Assembly: GCA_902785905.1 (NCBI GenBank)
Contig: CADAAM010000008.1
Span: 1-41,139 of the forward strand
Length of the DNA: 41,139 bases
Reading direction: 5' to 3'
Origin: Oscillospiraceae bacterium
GTDB lineage: Bacteria > Bacillota > Clostridia > Oscillospirales > Oscillospiraceae
Shown: piece by piece, positions 38,913-41,139 of the stretch
Layout: each line of letters begins with the position of its first letter
How positions within the stretch are numbered: the first letter of the stretch is position 1
Program-made: the position numbers and the translations under genes
Notes under the pieces: generated by a model
What the model was told of the DNA's origin: nothing
Database searches by the model: none
Seen by the model: only the letters and a program-made list of their open reading frames with translations

Positions 38913-39782
38913 TCAAACCTCAAAAAAGTTTTTGATCGTTGTCATGCTTCCGGCTTCCGCACGGCCGAGCATGAGAAAAGCGCCGGACTCATTATACACG
39001 CGATATACGCCGGACGCAAGCCCGGTCGGATAATTGTTCCCACAGCGGATGCGCTTTTCCTCTTCCGGCAAAGCGACGCAGGCCGTCTCCCTGGAAAAGA
39101 GACTGTCCACCGGAAGCAGGCGCTCCTCAACACGCCCCTCATCGTGAAGCCGCTGCATCTCTTCGATGCCGACCGCGTCTTCCACCGAGAAGCCGCCCGC
39201 CTCGATCCGCCGCAGCGCGCTCATACAGCCGCCGCAGCCGAGGCTCTGCCCGATGTCATGACAGAGTGTGCGGATATAGGTGCCCTTCGAACAGCGCACA
39301 TCCAGAAGCCAGTCCTCCCCCTCGCGGCCCAAAAGTCTCAGCTCACGGATCGTGACGGGGCGCGCTTTGCGCTCCACCTCGCCGCCCTTACGGGCAATGT
39401 CATACAGTCGCTTGCCGCCGACGCGGACCGCAGAATACATGGGCGGGATCTGGAGCTGCTCACCCGCAAAGCGTGTGAGTGTCTTCTCCAGCTCTTCCCT
39501 TTCTATAAGGACAGGCTTTGTCTCAAGGATGTTTCCCGTTATATCCTGCGTGTCCGTTGTAAGGCCGAGACGCAGGGAGGCATGATAGCGCTTCTCATCG
39601 CGCTCGGCAAATTCCACAGCCCGCGTCGCCCGGCCGACAAAGACCACCAGCAGGCCGGTCGCCATGGGGTCGAGCGTGCCGGAGTGGCCGACACGCCGTT
39701 CATGCAAAATGCCCTTGAGCTTGCAGACCACGTCGTTGCTGGTCCAGCCGGCGTCCTTGTCGATGAGCAGGATGCCGTTCAT
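38913..39782 (-). CDS. truB: tRNA pseudouridine(55) synthase TruB
   Basis: Forms pseudouridine 55 in the T-loop of tRNAs. It is 289 aa from the ATG at 39782. It has ILLIDKDAGWTSNDVV at the start, GHSGTLDPMATGLLVV with the catalytic Asp, and SKGTYIRTLCHDIGQSLG in the core. The ATG overlaps the nrnA stop as ATGA; a GTG at 39788 with GGAGG 4 nt upstream is an alternative. It sits between nrnA and ribF as in many Firmicutes. Confidence 0.96.
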   Translation of the reverse strand: MNGILLIDKDAGWTSNDVVCKLKGILHERRVGHSGTLDPMATGLLVVFVGRATRAVEFAERDEKRYHASLRLGLTTDTQDITGNILETKPVLIEREELEKTLTRFAGEQLQIPPMYSAVRVGGKRLYDIARKGGEVERKARPVTIRELRLLGREGEDWLLDVRCSKGTYIRTLCHDIGQSLGCGGCMSALRRIEAGGFSVEDAVGIEEMQRLHDEGRVEERLLPVDSLFSRETACVALPEEEKRIRCGNNYPTGLASGVYRVYNESGAFLMLGRAEAGSMTTIKNFFEV

Positions 39783-40714
39783 TTCCACAAGTCCTCCGCC
39801 ACGCCTACCAGCAGCTCCCGCACATGGTCGGGGCTGCCCTCCACGGTGCAGCCGGAGGCCATGGCGTGGCCGCCGCCGCCGAAGACGGCGCAGATCTCAC
39901 AGCTGTTGATGCCGGGAGAAGAGCGCACCGAGACACGGCATGTCCCGTTCTCCTTCTCGCGGATGGTGATATTCAAAAGGCTGCTCTCACAGCGTCCGGC
40001 GAGACCTGCAAGATCGTCGAGGTCATCTTCGACAGCCCCGGTCTGGCGCAGCATGTCGAGCGTTACGGTGGCGACGGCGATCTTACCGTCCCTGTAAAAA
40101 CGCATACCGTCATATATCATGCTCTCAAGCTTAAGCCGCGCTGCCGAAACCTTCCGGAAAAACACGGTGTTCACCGTCTGACTGTCAGCCCCATAGCGCA
40201 GCAGCTCCGAAGCCGCGCGAAAGGCGGAGGCGTTGGTGTTGGCATACTGGAAGCAGCCCGTGTCGGTGGAGAGGGCGATGTACAGAAGCGTCGCCTCCTC
40301 CGCGGTCAGATCGGCGTTCATGAACTCGATGAGCTCCAGCACGATCTCCGCGCAGGCGGCCTTCTCGCCGTGGACAAAGGTCTCCGCCGCATAGCGCGTA
40401 TTCGACGGGTGATGGTCGATGCAGAGATCGACCCTGCCCTCAAAGCCCTCGCAGAACATTTTTTCCGTCGCCGTATCCACCGAAACGACATACTTCGGCT
40501 TAAACCCCTCGGGCGCGAAATACTTCCCGCAGTACGGCATCAGCCGCTTTCCGAACTCACGGTTCGGGTACAGCCAGGCCGTGCGCCCGCCGCGCCGCAG
40601 TGCGCTGCACAGAGCCGCTGCGCTTCCCGCCGTGTCCCCGTCCGGGTTTTTGTGCGTGACGATCAGGATGTTCTCATGCGTCAGCAGGCGCTTGGCGCAG
40701 TCTTTATAGTTCAT
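39779..40714 (-). CDS. nrnA: DHH-family phosphoesterase NrnA
   Basis: Oligoribonuclease/pAp-phosphatase-type enzyme that degrades very short RNAs and 3'-phosphoadenosine 5'-phosphate. DHH motifs are in order: VTHKNPDGDTAGSAAAL, VVSVDTATEKM, CIDHHPSN and ALSTDTGCFQYAN. The DHHA1 domain ends with CAVFGGGGHAMASGCTV. It is 311 aa. The ATG at 40714 gives MNYKDCAKRLL; the longer frame to 40783 is a shadow of rbfA. It overlaps the rbfA end by 11 nt. Confidence 0.94.
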   Translation of the reverse strand: MNYKDCAKRLLTHENILIVTHKNPDGDTAGSAAALCSALRRGGRTAWLYPNREFGKRLMPYCGKYFAPEGFKPKYVVSVDTATEKMFCEGFEGRVDLCIDHHPSNTRYAAETFVHGEKAACAEIVLELIEFMNADLTAEEATLLYIALSTDTGCFQYANTNASAFRAASELLRYGADSQTVNTVFFRKVSAARLKLESMIYDGMRFYRDGKIAVATVTLDMLRQTGAVEDDLDDLAGLAGRCESSLLNITIREKENGTCRVSVRSSPGINSCEICAVFGGGGHAMASGCTVEGSPDHVRELLVGVAEDLWK

Positions 40715-41075
40715 CTTCCGTCTCCCCGCTCTCTCCGATGTCGAGGGAATGGATGATCTCGCTGATGTGCGCGCCGTATTCAATGCTGTGGTCCAGCTCG
40801 AAGACGAGCTCCGGCGTGTAGCGCAGATTCAGCACGCTTCCGAGCTCATGCCTGAGCCAGCCGGACGCGGATTTGAGGCCGCGACGAAACTCCTTTTCGT
40901 CCTTAAGCCCCATCACCGAAAGCCAGATCTTGCTGTAGCGCAGATCCCCCGTGGTCTCCACGCGGGTGATGCTGATCATGCCCTGCTGCACTCTCGGGTC
41001 CTTGACGTCCCGAAGTCTGGCCGACACGACGCGCTGAATATCGTCGTTGATTCTTGCGATTTTATTGGATGACAT
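40704..41075 (-). CDS. rbfA: Ribosome-binding factor A
   Basis: 30S maturation factor with a KH-like fold that helps process the 16S rRNA 5' end. Its 123 residues include ARINDDIQRVVSARLRDVKD and ISITRVETTGDLRYSKIWLS, then LRYTPELVFELDHSIEYGAH. The acidic tail overlaps nrnA. The ATG at 41075 has GGAGG 7 nt upstream, which excludes the upstream codon at 41093. It is normally preceded by infB, which would lie beyond the window edge. Confidence 0.96.
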   Translation of the reverse strand: MSSNKIARINDDIQRVVSARLRDVKDPRVQQGMISITRVETTGDLRYSKIWLSVMGLKDEKEFRRGLKSASGWLRHELGSVLNLRYTPELVFELDHSIEYGAHISEIIHSLDIGESGETEDEL

Positions 41076-41093
41076 GGTTTTGCCTCCATACAA

Positions 41094-41125
41094 ACGGGCG
41101 CCCGATCGCGCTGACCGGCGCCCGT
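41094..41125 (-). other. Strong hairpin upstream of rbfA
   Basis: A 9-bp GC-rich stem, ACGGGCGCC/GGCGCCCGT (41094-41102 with 41117-41125), has a 14-nt loop. On the minus strand only TTTG follows, so it is a weak terminator or attenuator between the upstream gene (probably infB) and rbfA. Confidence 0.45.
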
Positions 41126-41139
41126 GTATTTTTATCGTA

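Noticed and set aside
38571..40097. 508-codon plus-strand frame across ribF, truB and nrnA
   Set aside because: It runs antisense through three well-supported genes. The composition is typical of a shadow frame.

Overview
The window comes from a GC-rich, endospore-forming Firmicute, most likely a gut-type clostridium of the Oscillospirales (Oscillospiraceae/Ruminococcaceae). The evidence is a complete eight-gene spoIIIA operon, a cotJ spore-coat operon, an alpha/beta-type small acid-soluble spore protein with a sigma-G-like promoter, sigma-E-like promoters, a T-box leader on tyrS, and the classic Gram-positive cluster nusB-xseA-xseB-ispA-dxs-tlyA-nadK-argR-recN. No phage, insertion sequence, CRISPR array, tRNA or rRNA was recognised. 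Most of the window is ordinary core chromosome.

Layout. (1) 1-600: 5' end of tyrS with its tyrosine T-box leader and promoter, minus strand. (2) 600-9655, minus strand: Asp23-like protein, nusB, xseA, xseB, ispA, dxs and tlyA, then after a short gap nadK, argR and recN. These serve antitermination, DNA repair, isoprenoid precursors, rRNA methylation, NADP synthesis and arginine control. (3) 9702-14229, minus strand: spoIIIAA-AH, running from a sigma-E-like promoter to a strong terminator. (4) 14200-17113: a hairpin-rich repeat, a small HAD hydrolase and a P-type-ATPase-like protein whose key motifs are degraded. (5) 17250-22483: the spore protein gene (minus strand), then plus-strand genes: a C_GCAxxG_C_C redox protein, xpaC, a frameshifted telA, a YbaK-type deacylase, a tiny lipoprotein-like ORF and a lipoprotein phosphoesterase. 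(6) 22484-32461: a NUDIX-yczE-nagZ operon, a fused HD-hydrolase/kinase gene, a GH13 enzyme (plus strand), and an RsbU-like phosphatase upstream of a PTS permease that lacks its phosphorylation histidine. (7) 32641-36077: a second copy of the hairpin-rich repeat, cotJC, a fused cotJA-cotJB, a YjjG-type nucleotidase and murF. (8) 36147-41139: a DEDDh exonuclease with a zinc-ribbon-like tail (plus strand), then the rbfA-nrnA-truB-ribF-PepSY operon (minus strand), which probably continues upstream into infB outside the window.

How they work together. The sporulation genes cover engulfment and late forespore support (SpoIIIA channel), coat (CotJ) and spore DNA protection (SASP). The housekeeping operons support translation and cell-wall or isoprenoid synthesis. 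The most unusual material is a motif-degraded P-type ATPase, a PTS EIIC-EIIA without EIIB and without the EIIA catalytic His next to a membrane PP2C phosphatase, an HD-domain/kinase fusion, a CotJA-CotJB fusion, and a dispersed multi-hairpin repeat present in two near-full copies and one partial copy. I did not see a clear new multi-gene defence or mobile system. All family assignments are from motif recognition by eye, without searches.
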